The notes under the pieces are model-generated. The model saw only the letters and a list, made by a program, of their open reading frames with translations. It had not been told where the DNA came from and did no database searches. Of a stretch of DNA of 64,000 nt, positions 33,609-43,637 are shown one piece after another. The stretch spans positions 3,706,007 through 3,770,006 of the forward strand of contig JACCLO010000006.1 in the NCBI GenBank assembly GCA_029448655.1, read 5' to 3'. A program made the position numbers and the translations under genes. The DNA is from Wolfiporia cocos (lineage: Eukaryota > Basidiomycota > Agaricomycetes > Polyporales > Phaeolaceae). Position 1 is the first letter of the stretch, and each line of letters starts with the position of its first letter.

Positions 33609-34435
33609 CTATTGCCACCGCCGCTGGTCCATCTCAGGATCAATTCGACGCAATCCTGAAAAGGGTTGCCGACCTAGAGACCGCAGCCCGTGCGGCGACG
33701 TCTCAGGTCACAACAGGTACAACCGCCACGACCTCCTTCATCATGGCCCCAAAGGCAACACCACCCCCGGAATTTTCCGGAGATGGTGCCAAGATTCCGG
33801 TCACGGAATGGCTGAAGAAGTGCGTCATGTACTTCGGGGCCTATCCCATCACAGACGACCGGCAAAAAATCATCCAGGCCCTGCAACATCTCTCAGGGTC
33901 GGCCTTTGACTACCAGGAGGAGAGGATCCGAAATTCTGCCGACCCTTCCAAATCACTCGGCACGTGGGCGGAATTCGAGGAGGAGATGACCCGGGTATAC
34001 GGGAAGAAAACGGAGGAAGAACTCGCCCGTAAGGAGATCGAGGGGTACTTCGGGAGTGCCGGCAAGAAGAAGGCTTCGGCCAACTTCTATCAATACGCGG
34101 AGCGTCTACGCCAACTGGCAAAGAAGGCAAAGACGCCTAACGACACGCTCATGGAGAAACTGAAGGACGTTGTCCCCGACAAGGTGCGCGACGGGTTCTC
34201 AATGATGAAGATTTTCCGCCAACCCGTCCCCACCGAGTGGGAAAAATATTTGGACACGGCCATTGAACTCCACAAGGAGTTTTACCGCGACGACATCCAG
34301 GGTAGTATCTTCAAGGAAGATAAGGGAGAGAAGAAGACGTCCGGCTCGTCTGATAAGACAGCGCGGACCATCACTTCCTCGCAAACCAGTGCGGCTGACA
34401 AGCCCACCAGCGGTGGCGAGAAGAAGCCCCAGATC

Positions 34436-35046
34436 TGTCACGGTAACCACCGTGCCACCCGCCCCAGCGGGGAACCCCTATATCCGCCCCTATCTCTAAC
34501 ACCTAAAGCCCCTCACCCTCCATAGGCAGAGAACAAGAAGGCACCTCTATTGAGAGGTCCTGCCGTATTGCACAGACAAGCAAGTAAAGATAAAAGAGAC
34601 AAGGTGGGTGCAATGAATAGAGGCCCCCACGCCCAAGTAGGACGTAGCAGGCTTTGTCGTCTAAGACCCTGCACGCAAGAGACGAGCCAGCAGACGGTAT
34701 AGAAAAGGTTGCCAGGGGACGCGCCCCCAACGACGAGAAGATAAGTTCTGAGGAGTGCCTCAGAACGCTACCTAGTATATATACATGTGGACGCTATCTA
34801 CTGTAGCTACAAGACCTGCCCTAATGGCATGGTCTGTGCACACTGTGACTACGCTGCACATGACTGGTAACGATCGTGACTCCAGTGACGTACCACGTGA
34901 CCTAAGTAAGAGATAAGATATGAGAAGCTTATCTATTTCCCATGCACGTGCAGTCCCGGGCGGCTAGGTATAACGTAGCGAATATCTGGAGAATAAAGGT
35001 TAATAAATCACCAGGAAACCCCTTTATTCCGGGATTTCTTGTGACA
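34436..35046 (-). mobile_element. Solo LTR, family D (D2) in Gag of element B
   Basis: 611 bp, TGTCACGGTAACC to TTCTTGTGACA, flanked by AGATC and GGATC (one mismatch). It is nearly the same as the copy at 8532-9146. Confidence 0.88.
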
Positions 35047-35512
35047 GGATCCCCGAAGGATCAGTTCCAGGCTCGGTCTGGAAAGTCAACCCCAAGACAA
35101 AGGCACGATATCTTTGGGCGCCCGCACACAAGTGCAACATGTGTGGGCGAAACGACTGCCAGTCCGGAGGCACCAAGTGCAACTGGAAGCCGTACAAACC
35201 GGCAACAACCGCCCCAGCCGGGCCAACAACATCAACAACTACGACAACGACATCCCGTGCTCCGGCTGGCACGAAGGATGGCAAGAGGCGCTTTGTCAGA
35301 GAGATCCGAGAATATTACGAAGGATCTGACGAAGAAGAATCGACCACGTCGACCGCTACCGTCGGCGCGATTCAAAGCGCGCGCATCGAGGAGGTCACGG
35401 AGGAAGAGGGATTGCAACCCTCTGACACTGTGACAGTGGCGCCCCCAATCGTCCACACATTCCCTCCCCTGAACCGAGACAGTCACTACTCGGGTTTTTT
35501 CGAAAGTCGCAT

Positions 35513-38500
35513 GTGAAAGCTTGCCCATGTACGACTTCGCAATGTATAGTACCGTCCGCACCAGAGAGTATAAACAATATGTATAAAAATAACGCGCGTG
35601 ACTCAACGTCATTCTCAATTGACGTAACTCTCTGGATATACGGTCAGAAAGTGCAAGCCCTAGCTCTTATCGACAGTGGCGCATCCGTAAGCGTCATCAA
35701 CAAGGAATTTGTCGACAAACACCGCATCACGACTTGTCCTGCCGAACCACCTATTTCCGTCAGGAATGCAGATGGTTCGCCCAATGCATCAGGATGGATT
35801 GACACTCAAGTAAAAGCCTATTTGCAACACGGTGACCACAAGGAAACCGTGCGACTATATGTAATGCAATTAGGTAAACAAGAAGTCATCCTCGGTCACG
35901 ATTGGTTATGTAAACATAACCCCCATTTCGATTGGAAAAAAGGCGAAATGGATTACACCCGGTGTCAAGAAGGTGGATCATGTGTCCACACTAGGAAAAG
36001 GCCAGCTCGGCCAACTCACGAGGAAAACGCGGAACTCGATGAAAACGAGCATTACCTATGGGAACTTCCAATGGACGAAATAGGAAGGGAAGATCCCAAC
36101 AACTCGTTCATCAATTGGGTTAACACCCTTGATAACGACGACAATAAGCTCTTAGCTGAGCTTATCAGCGAATTACTCCACCATGAGGAATCAGACGATT
36201 ACGAGATCGACACTGAAAAGTGGCAATCTCTTATCCCCAAGGAGTACGAGGAATTCGGCCCGACCGTGTTCTCACAGAAAGCATCCGACAGGATGCCAAC
36301 ACGGAAGGAATACGATCACGCCATCGACTTTATGGAAGGCGCCATATTACCGAAACCAGTCAAAGGGTACAAGATGTCACCAGCAGAAGAAAATTCCTTA
36401 GACGAGTGGATCACTGAGGAACTCCGAAAAGGTTACATCAGGAAGTCTAAGAGCCCGATAGCCTCCCCGGTTTTCTTCGTCCCTAAAAAAGACGGAGGAC
36501 TACACATGGTCGTTGATTATCAAAAAGTCAACGACATAACCATAACAAATAAGTACCCGATTCCAAGAATCTCCGACCTCATCGACCAACTATCAAAAGC
36601 GTCTATTTTTACCAAGATAGACCTTCGATGGGGCTACAATAACGTGAGAATCAAGGAAGGCGACAAATGGAAAACGGCTTTCATTACACACCGTGGACTA
36701 TACGAAGCCACAGTTATGTACTTTGGTTTTTGCAACGCACCGGGCACTTTCCAGGCAATGATGAATGACGTCCTCCAAGACTTTATACAGTCAGGACAGG
36801 TTATCGTCTACCTTGACGACATTCTCATTTTTGGCAACGACCTCAAAGAGCATCGCAAGCTTGTCAAAGCGGTCCTAAAAAGATTACAGGAATGCGATCT
36901 CTTTGCCAAACCAGAAAAATGCTTCTTCGAGCAGAGCAGCATCGAATATCTCGGCATGATCATCTCCAAAAATAAAATTGAGATGGATCTGAAGAAGTAT
37001 GACGGAGTTCAAAGCTGGCCAGCGCCAACAAAAGTTAAAGAAGTCCAAGCCTTTCTAGGCTTCGCCAATTTCTACCGTAGATTCATACGGGACTTCTCGC
37101 GGCTAGCTCGTCCATTAACGCAACTCACCCGTAAGGACCAGAAATGGACCTGGGGTGAGGAGCAGGTCAAGGCATTTGAAGCGCTGAAAAGCGCCTTCAC
37201 CACAGCACCAGTTTTGCGCATACCAGACCAACACTCTCCTTTCCGAATCGAATCTGACGCTTCAGATTTCGCAACAGGCGCAGTATTGTCTGAACTGGAC
37301 CCTTCTGATAAGAAGTACCACCCAGTTGCATACTACTCAAAGACAATGTCCGCTCCGGAACGGAATTACGAGATATATGATAAAGAACTTCTAGCCATCA
37401 CCCGCGCTCTAGAAGAATGGCGTCATTATCTCGAGGGTCACAAGGAACAATTTGAAATATGGACAGATCACGTGAACCTGACCTATTTCCGAACAGCGCA
37501 AAAACTCACACGACGTCAAGCCCGTTGGGCACTATACCTCACTCGCTTCAACTTCGGGCTTTATCACAAGCCCGGCAAAACAATGCTTACCGCAGATCCT
37601 CTGTCCAGGCGTCCAGACCATGAAGAGGGGGTAGAACTTGATAACCGCGATCAGATCCTTCTGAAACCGGAATTTTTCGCTATGGATTTTCCCGTCAGAG
37701 CCATCGAGTCCTCTCATGAGTCCATCAATCAGATAATGGAAACGCCCATCCTCGAGGAAATACGAAAAGCACTAGTAGACAACCAAGTAACGAAGGACTA
37801 CCATAACCTTCTCTCCTCTGGTCCAAGAGAATTCAAGAAAGATCTCCAGAAATGGAACTTCGAGAACGGCCTCTTACTACACAACGGCAGGGTTTACGTA
37901 CCCGACATCAAGGAACTACGTCGGAAAGTCATCGAACTACACCATGATCACACGACAGCGGGTCATTTCGGTAGATGGAAGACATACGAACTGATAACAC
38001 GTAACTACTGGTGGCCCAGACTTACCACCGATGTCAAAAACTACTGTTCTAATTGCGATACATGTCAACGCATGAAGAACCGTCCAGAGAAGCCTTATGG
38101 CACGCTACAGCCCAATCCAGTACCTGGAGCCCCGTGGGACATCATAACCACGGACTTCATCATGTACCTACCTAAGTCAGTCGAAGGCAAGATTACGTAC
38201 GACTCGATCATGGTAATAGTGGACCGCTTGACAAAGCGCGCACACTTTTACCCCATCAATTCTAAATTCAGAACCAAGGACCTGGCCAACATACTATACA
38301 CCAGGTTCTACCCCCTTCACGGGCTACCGAAGCAGATAATATCAGATCGAGGCGTACAGTTCGCATCTCAGCTATTCAAAGAGTTCTGCACTCTTCTGAG
38401 CATCGAACATTCAATGTCAACGGCCTATCACCCACAGACAGACGGTCAAACTGAATGAGTAAATCAAACGCTCAAACAGTATCTCCGATGCTACGTCAAC

Positions 38501-39868
38501 ATTTACGAGAAGAACGATTGGAGCAAGCTGCTCCCTACTGCGGAATTCGCGTACAACAATGTAGCATCAGAGACAACCAAGTACTCTCCGTTCTATATGG
38601 AGTTAGGTAGACACCCAAGGGCTGGACCAATAGAGGTCCCAACAAACCTCTCTCAGGACCTAAACGACATCGCAGGTGAACGCTGGAAAGCGCAGGAACA
38701 AGCGAAAGCCTCCATGGCAATCGCCGCAGAACGATGGAAATGGTATTCCGACCAGGGTCGCAAGGATCCACCATTCAAGGTCGGCGACAGAGTTTTGATC
38801 AACAGCAAGGATTACCAAAACACGGAACGAGCACTAGCTCCGTGATATATTGGCCCATTTACTATCGTCGAACAATTATCGAAAGTAACCTTTCGCCTAA
38901 AGATGAATAGCCAGTATCGAGCATATCACCCGGTATTCCATGCCTCAAAACTCGTACTATACCAGAGTACAGACGCACCCGCTCCACTTCCTGACAAGGA
39001 TGACGTGCCTACAGAATGGGAAGTTGAGTCAATCCTCAGCCACCGCAGACACGGAAACAAAGTAGAATTTCTAGTAAGATGGAAAGGCTACTCTGCAGGA
39101 TCAGACACATGGGAACCCGAAGAGAACTTGACCAGCGCGGCCGAAATACTCAATGAGTACAAAGCCCAACAATTTAGCGCTGAACCCCGCACACGTTCAC
39201 ACCACGTCCGAGTAGCGGAACCCGACGATGATCCCGACTGGAAAGTCGGCGATCGATACCTCTGGCCCGACGACTGGGTATCACAGCGAGACGATGTCGA
39301 CGATGAAGAATCATCCAACGATGAAGACACGCCACGCAAACCCAGTCCAGGGAGCAAATGGCTCAAAAGAGACATGTTCGGTCAATTCGTAGACGACAAC
39401 ATTGTATTCAACGACTACATGGAATTCTCCGTTGAATTCCCCAAAGACCTCCACCATGATATCAAGTATCCTGAAAAGGGTACTCCCCATTCAGCCGGTT
39501 ACAACATCTACGCAGCAGAAGCAAAGACTATCCTGCCAGGGCAAACCGAGACTATAGGAACAGGACTCAAAGTACTGTTCCCCTATGGCCATTACGGCCA
39601 ACTCGCAACACGCTCCAGCATGGCAACAAAAGGTCTTATCGTAGGCGGCGGAATCATTGATTGGGACTATCGTGGAGAAGTCAAAGTAATAATCCATAAC
39701 TTTGGGTCGACAGAATACATTGTCTCACCCACCGACAAAGTCGCCCAACTTCTGGTCCACAAAATGAACGCACCAGAAGTCAACATCTCTAGCCATGAGT
39801 CTTACGACTTGCTCCATGGCCAACAAGGATCCAGAGGCAACAAGGGTTTCGGCTCAACAGGGAAGTAG
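35513..39868 (+). pseudogene. pol: Pol of element B (PR-RT-RH-IN-chromodomain-dUTPase), two stops
   Basis: One frame throughout. Protease LALIDSGASVSVIN; RT VYLDDILIFG with intact YxDD; RNase H with RIESDASDFATGA; integrase with HHDHTTAGHFG and CSNCDTCQ zinc ligands and a DDE-type core (TTDFIMYLPK, ISDRGVQFASQ, DGQTE). The C-terminus is a chromodomain (EWEVESILSHR, FLVRWKGY, DTWEPEENL), then a trimeric-type dUTPase: AGYNIYAA (N for the usual D), LATRSSMA, GGIIDWDYRGEV, DKVAQLL, KGFGSTG. TGA codons at 38456-38458, directly after the catalytic Glu, and 38843-38845 inactivate it. The first looks like CGA to TGA. Translation must start by reinitiation or frameshifting at the ATGTGA overlap with Gag. 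Confidence 0.92.
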
Positions 39869-40443
39869 CTCAAGCAAAATCTAACCCTCACATGGGCTCT
39901 AGTAACAAGCTACTCTCCAACGAGGGCGTTGGAATCTGAACAGGGGGTAATGTCACAATTTCTCTATATTTTTCCCTAATTTTCCCGGACTTGTACAACG
40001 CGTCCAACACTTATCTGCGCTTATCCTGTACTTAACATACACATACACACCACTTACAATTACCACCGCTGATCGCCGTCCTTATCTTATCTTATCTCTA
40101 GTTACACTGTGTAGCCACACTTCGTCCACTAGACCAAACATCACATGAGTCTTACTCATCGCTAGTCATACTGATGACAATCGCCGACCGGGATATTACT
40201 CATCCTCGGTCGCCACTATCACATGCCCGTACACACGGTGTTAGGGGTCTTCCCCTCGGTCCCTAGGGTCCCGACATACATGTATATATACTGCCCTTCT
40301 GAGTCGCTTAGGACTCAGAACTAATCATCTATCGACACTGCTAGTAGCCCCCCAAGCTATTAGCCATTTGTAACTACTTAACTTGTCTGCTTATCGCCTC
40401 TAAGCCCCCCAACAAGTCTTATAAGTAAGTCCTTGTCAAGGGT

Positions 40444-40824
40444 TGTCGTCCATATACGAATAGAACAGTACGAGCATGAATGAGGGTAATCAGGCCTCTT
40501 AGTGCATGTCGTTTGTTGCTTTAATGACCGTGAGGTACATTTGTAAGCGTGGGATAGCGGATTTGTTTAAGGTCCAGAAAGCGGATTTAGGGTTCTCACC
40601 CCCTCTTCCACGTTTGATCTCCCGATCAAACCTATTCCGTTGGTTTTGGTTTTTAAAGAGGTTAAACCGCCTCTATCACCCAAATAAGGGTGGGTGGATG
40701 TGGGCCGAAGGTATTATTTGTCATATATCCATGTACGGCTGTATCCAGGTCGTTCGCATGCGACCAGGTTTTTATACTAAGGTTTCCCATGCCCTAGTTT
40801 GTCGATACCGAAGAGTTTCTCAGG
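40444..40824 (-). mobile_element. LARD I, internal region part 2
   Basis: Non-coding sequence between the AGGGT duplication of element B and the CTCTT duplication of family A. It joins 28406-29758 once element B is removed. Its other end should join 15958, because both sides carry the same 5-bp family A duplication. Confidence 0.7.
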
Positions 40825-41292
40825 CTCTTTGTCACAAGAATTCTCCTAGTTTCCCTATATTTCTTACTATTTTTCCGGCAATTCTACAAATTATCTACGA
40901 CTTTCTAGACCAATAACTAGCTTATCTGGTTCATAAGTTAACGGTTACATACGTGCCGAATGATGGCCATGTTATCTCCCGTAACAACGGTCTTATCTTA
41001 TCACTAGTAGTTACCATCAGTCACATGTCTAGTTCTAGCCAATCGGACATTCTGTCCGAAAGCAGTCAGCATATAAACGTCAGCGGACCGGGCTTTGGTC
41101 ACGCCCCGTCTTTGTAATGACAAGAGCGCAAAACGCCATTCGTGCGGCCTATGCCGCCTTTCTATATCCCGGTTTTGATCGGCATATGTATTTATCGCGT
41201 ATTACTCAGTACTTAGGTACCTGGGGACTTGTACATACAAATACGGACATTAGTATTATCTAATAGAACTGTTAGGGGTCTTATTTATCATG

Positions 41293-41300
41293 TATATATA
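41293..41300 (+). promoter_or_regulatory. TATA box of family A 5' LTR
   Basis: TATATATA preceded by CATG; the predicted RNA start AGTTCTATTCA (41327-41337) begins 34 nt from its first base. Confidence 0.75.
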
Positions 41301-41446
41301 CTGGACTTGCTGAGCGCTATTGCCTCAGTTCTATTCATTGCATTCATACTACGAGTTAACCACTCCACGTATCCTGCTTAACTCTTACTACTATCCTGCC
41401 TAACCAGCAAACCAAGCAACAATCACAAGTGTTATCTTGTGTTATA

Positions 41447-41457
41447 TGAATAGAACT
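41447..41457 (+). promoter_or_regulatory. Self-priming primer-binding site of family A
   Basis: TGAATAGAACT is the exact reverse complement of 41327-41337 in the LTR, separated from the LTR by TA. This is the arrangement used by the fission-yeast Tf1 element. Confidence 0.85.
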
Positions 41458-42142
41458 TGCTTTTGCCCCCGCCCTCTTTGAGGGTCTGGGATTCTTTCTT
41501 CTTAGGGGTTTTCGTCGCCATCTGCGCACCCCCGCTTGCCGCCAGGCAACGGGGTATCCTTAGTGGGTTCTGGGGGACCGCCTTTGGGCAAATAGCCGGA
41601 CCGTAGGCTTAAGCGGAACCGGGGACTGGCTGACAAGCCTTTCCCCATATGTTGGGAATCGATGGCAACGGTGTAACGTCTTGACCGGGCCGGAGACGAC
41701 CTTCTCGCCTATCCCCAGGCGTACAGGGGCCACTCTATTTAGAGTCGGGATGGTGGGCACGAGTTGCCCTGCCTAGAACCGCTGCCGATACGGCTTCAGA
41801 ACAATGGAGTTCTGGCCTTGGCGCCCTCTAAGTCCCTCAGGGCATGGGTTTGGTTTGAACACTGGCAGCCACCTAACTGGAGTGAGGCGTGGGCACATGC
41901 GGGGTGTAATACCCCAAATCCTGCATTCCCAGGCGTCAAGGGAAGACGACCTGCTGTATCCCCCACCTGGTAGTGTGAGAGAGACGCAATCCAGTCGCCG
42001 ACACTAACTCCGGTCGAGGGCGGAGCGCCCATTGACGCCGGAGGATAAGCGCACGACACATCAAGAAGCGACGATAAGCCCCGACAGAAGACCGCGTGAA
42101 TTTCCACTAGAATAGCTTACTTAGACTTCTTTTTACGTAGTC

Positions 42143-42955
42143 ATGCCGAAAGCACCACGTTTCACGGTCACTCCGAGAAACGCCGCTACGGGGGAGCGCG
42201 AGGAATGGCACATTGCCTCCTCTAAATCGCTCGACAACCGCATTTCCGCGGTCACAGCCCCAAAGCGAGGAAAGTCCCGAAACGGCAATAATGTCTTCTA
42301 CAAGAAGCCAGCCGACCCGGAGGAGATCCGAAGGGTCAACCACGAGGCCGCCCTCGCCGATATCAGGCAAAAGAAGCTCGACAAGCTTTTCCGACAGAAG
42401 GAGAAGCTCGAGGCTAGGATTCAAAAACAGAGCCTGGATCAGCTGATCGCCGAGGCGGCCAGGAAGAAGGTTGAGGATGAGAGAATGGTGAGGAGTCTTC
42501 GGGAGCGAATCCAGCCGCCAAAGAAGTCGTTGTTGGAAAGAGTGGAGGAGCTAAGAATCCCGGCCGAGTGGGTCGAGAAGCGGGGCACTCCAAACCCCAG
42601 GGACGTCCATTGCACGGAAAAGAAGTGGGACTGGTTCTTGGACGTCGACAAGCAGATGAACGCCGCCCACAAGAACCTTTTCCGGCTATGGAAAGTCCCC
42701 GACGCAACCACCACGGCCCCCATAATAGCAAAATTCACCACTCTCGTCACCAATTTTGATGATCTCTCCACACATCTGGAGCAAAGGGTCCGTCAGGACT
42801 CCATGAAGAACGAAGATCTCCGCCGCCTCGAAAAAAATCTCAGGAGGGTGGAGCACGTTTTTGGAGACCTAGACGTAAAACAGCACGTTACGTACTTAAA
42901 AACACATCTAGTACATAGCGGTCTCAACTTCGACCTTGGCAAACCCCAGTTGTAG
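42143..42955 (+). CDS. ORF1 of family A (extra ORF upstream of Gag)
   Basis: 270 residues starting MPKAPRFTVT. Very rich in Lys, Arg and Glu, with long predicted helices and heptad-like spacing in the middle, so a coiled coil is likely. The N-terminal motif NAATGEREEWHIASSKS matches the ORF1 of element B. No catalytic motif or zinc finger is visible. The stop is 21 bp before a reversed LTR that now separates it from Gag. It is intact here but missing from the left copy. Confidence 0.75.
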   Translation: MPKAPRFTVTPRNAATGEREEWHIASSKSLDNRISAVTAPKRGKSRNGNNVFYKKPADPEEIRRVNHEAALADIRQKKLDKLFRQKEKLEARIQKQSLDQLIAEAARKKVEDERMVRSLRERIQPPKKSLLERVEELRIPAEWVEKRGTPNPRDVHCTEKKWDWFLDVDKQMNAAHKNLFRLWKVPDATTTAPIIAKFTTLVTNFDDLSTHLEQRVRQDSMKNEDLRRLEKNLRRVEHVFGDLDVKQHVTYLKTHLVHSGLNFDLGKPQL

Positions 42956-42976
42956 TAGATAGAAAGTCCGGAAAAG

Positions 42977-43597
42977 TAACACAAGATAACACTTACTAGT
43001 TAGTCTTTGTTGGTTTTGCTGGTTAGGCGAAAGAGTAGTAGTTGCTAAGCAGGATACGTCACGAGTGTTACTCAATAGTATGAATGCAATGAATAGAACT
43101 GAGGCAATAGCGCTCAGCAAGGCTAGTATATATACATGATAAATAAGACCCCTAACAGTCTTATTAGGTAATACTAATGTCCGTATTCGCATGTACAAGT
43201 CCCCAGGTACCTAAGTACTGAGTAATACGTGATAAATACATATACCGATCAAAGCCGGGATATAGAAAGGCGGCGTAGGCCGCACGAATGGCGTTTTGCG
43301 CTCTTGTCATTACAAAGACGGGGCGTGACCAAAGCCCGGTCCGCTGACGTTTATACGCTGACTGCTTCCGGACAGAATGTCCGATTGGCTAGAACTAGAC
43401 ATGTGACTGATGGTAACTACTAGTGATAAGATAAGACCGTCGTTACGGGAGATAACGCGGCCATCATTCGGCACGTATGTAACCGTTAACTTATGAACCA
43501 GATAAGCTAGTTATTGGTCTAGAAAGTCGTAGATAATTTGTAGAATTGCCGGAAAAATAGTAAGAAATATAGGGAAACTAGGAGAATTCTTGTGACA
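42977..43597 (-). mobile_element. Reversed family A LTR between ORF1 and Gag
   Basis: 621 bp with complete ends, but the flanks AAAAG and CATCG do not form a target duplication, unlike nearly all other LTRs here. It therefore probably marks a recombination joint rather than a simple insertion. It is the same family as the LTRs that bound the element, in the opposite orientation. Confidence 0.85.
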
Positions 43598-43637
43598 CAT
43601 CGGCAATCACGCGTGGCCCGGAGAGCAAACCTGCTTG

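Larger units (their letters stand above)
31967..35516 (+). pseudogene. gag: Gag of element B, interrupted by two LTRs
   Basis: The parts are 31967-32530, 33614-34435 and 35052-35516. The first part is proline-rich, then helical. The second has the Gag core (SGDGAKIPVTEWLKKCVMYF, EIEGYFGSAGKKK). The third has a zinc knuckle-like CNMCGRNDCQSGGTKC. The family I insertion plus duplication is 1083 bp, a multiple of three, and the D insertion plus duplication is 616 bp, so the frame of the third part is shifted in the current sequence. Gag ends ATGTGA at 35511-35516, overlapping the Pol frame by four bases in the -1 frame. Confidence 0.85.
29764..40438 (+). mobile_element. Family B Ty3/Gypsy chromovirus, full length with two nested LTRs
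   Basis: The 5' LTR (29764-30251) and 3' LTR (39951-40438) are 488 bp each, with only two differences that I saw. The target duplication is AGGGT (29759-29763 and 40439-40443). Order: primer site, ~510-nt leader, ORF1, Gag, Pol, purine tract CAGGGGGTAA, 3' LTR. A family I LTR and a family D LTR sit within Gag. Near-identical LTRs mean a recent insertion, yet Pol already has two stop codons. The host sequence is the internal region of LARD I. Confidence 0.95.

Noticed and set aside
40506..40916. 136-aa plus-strand frame crossing into the family A LTR
   Set aside because: It runs through LARD I internal sequence and across the insertion junction into the LTR at 40830, so it cannot be an ancestral gene.
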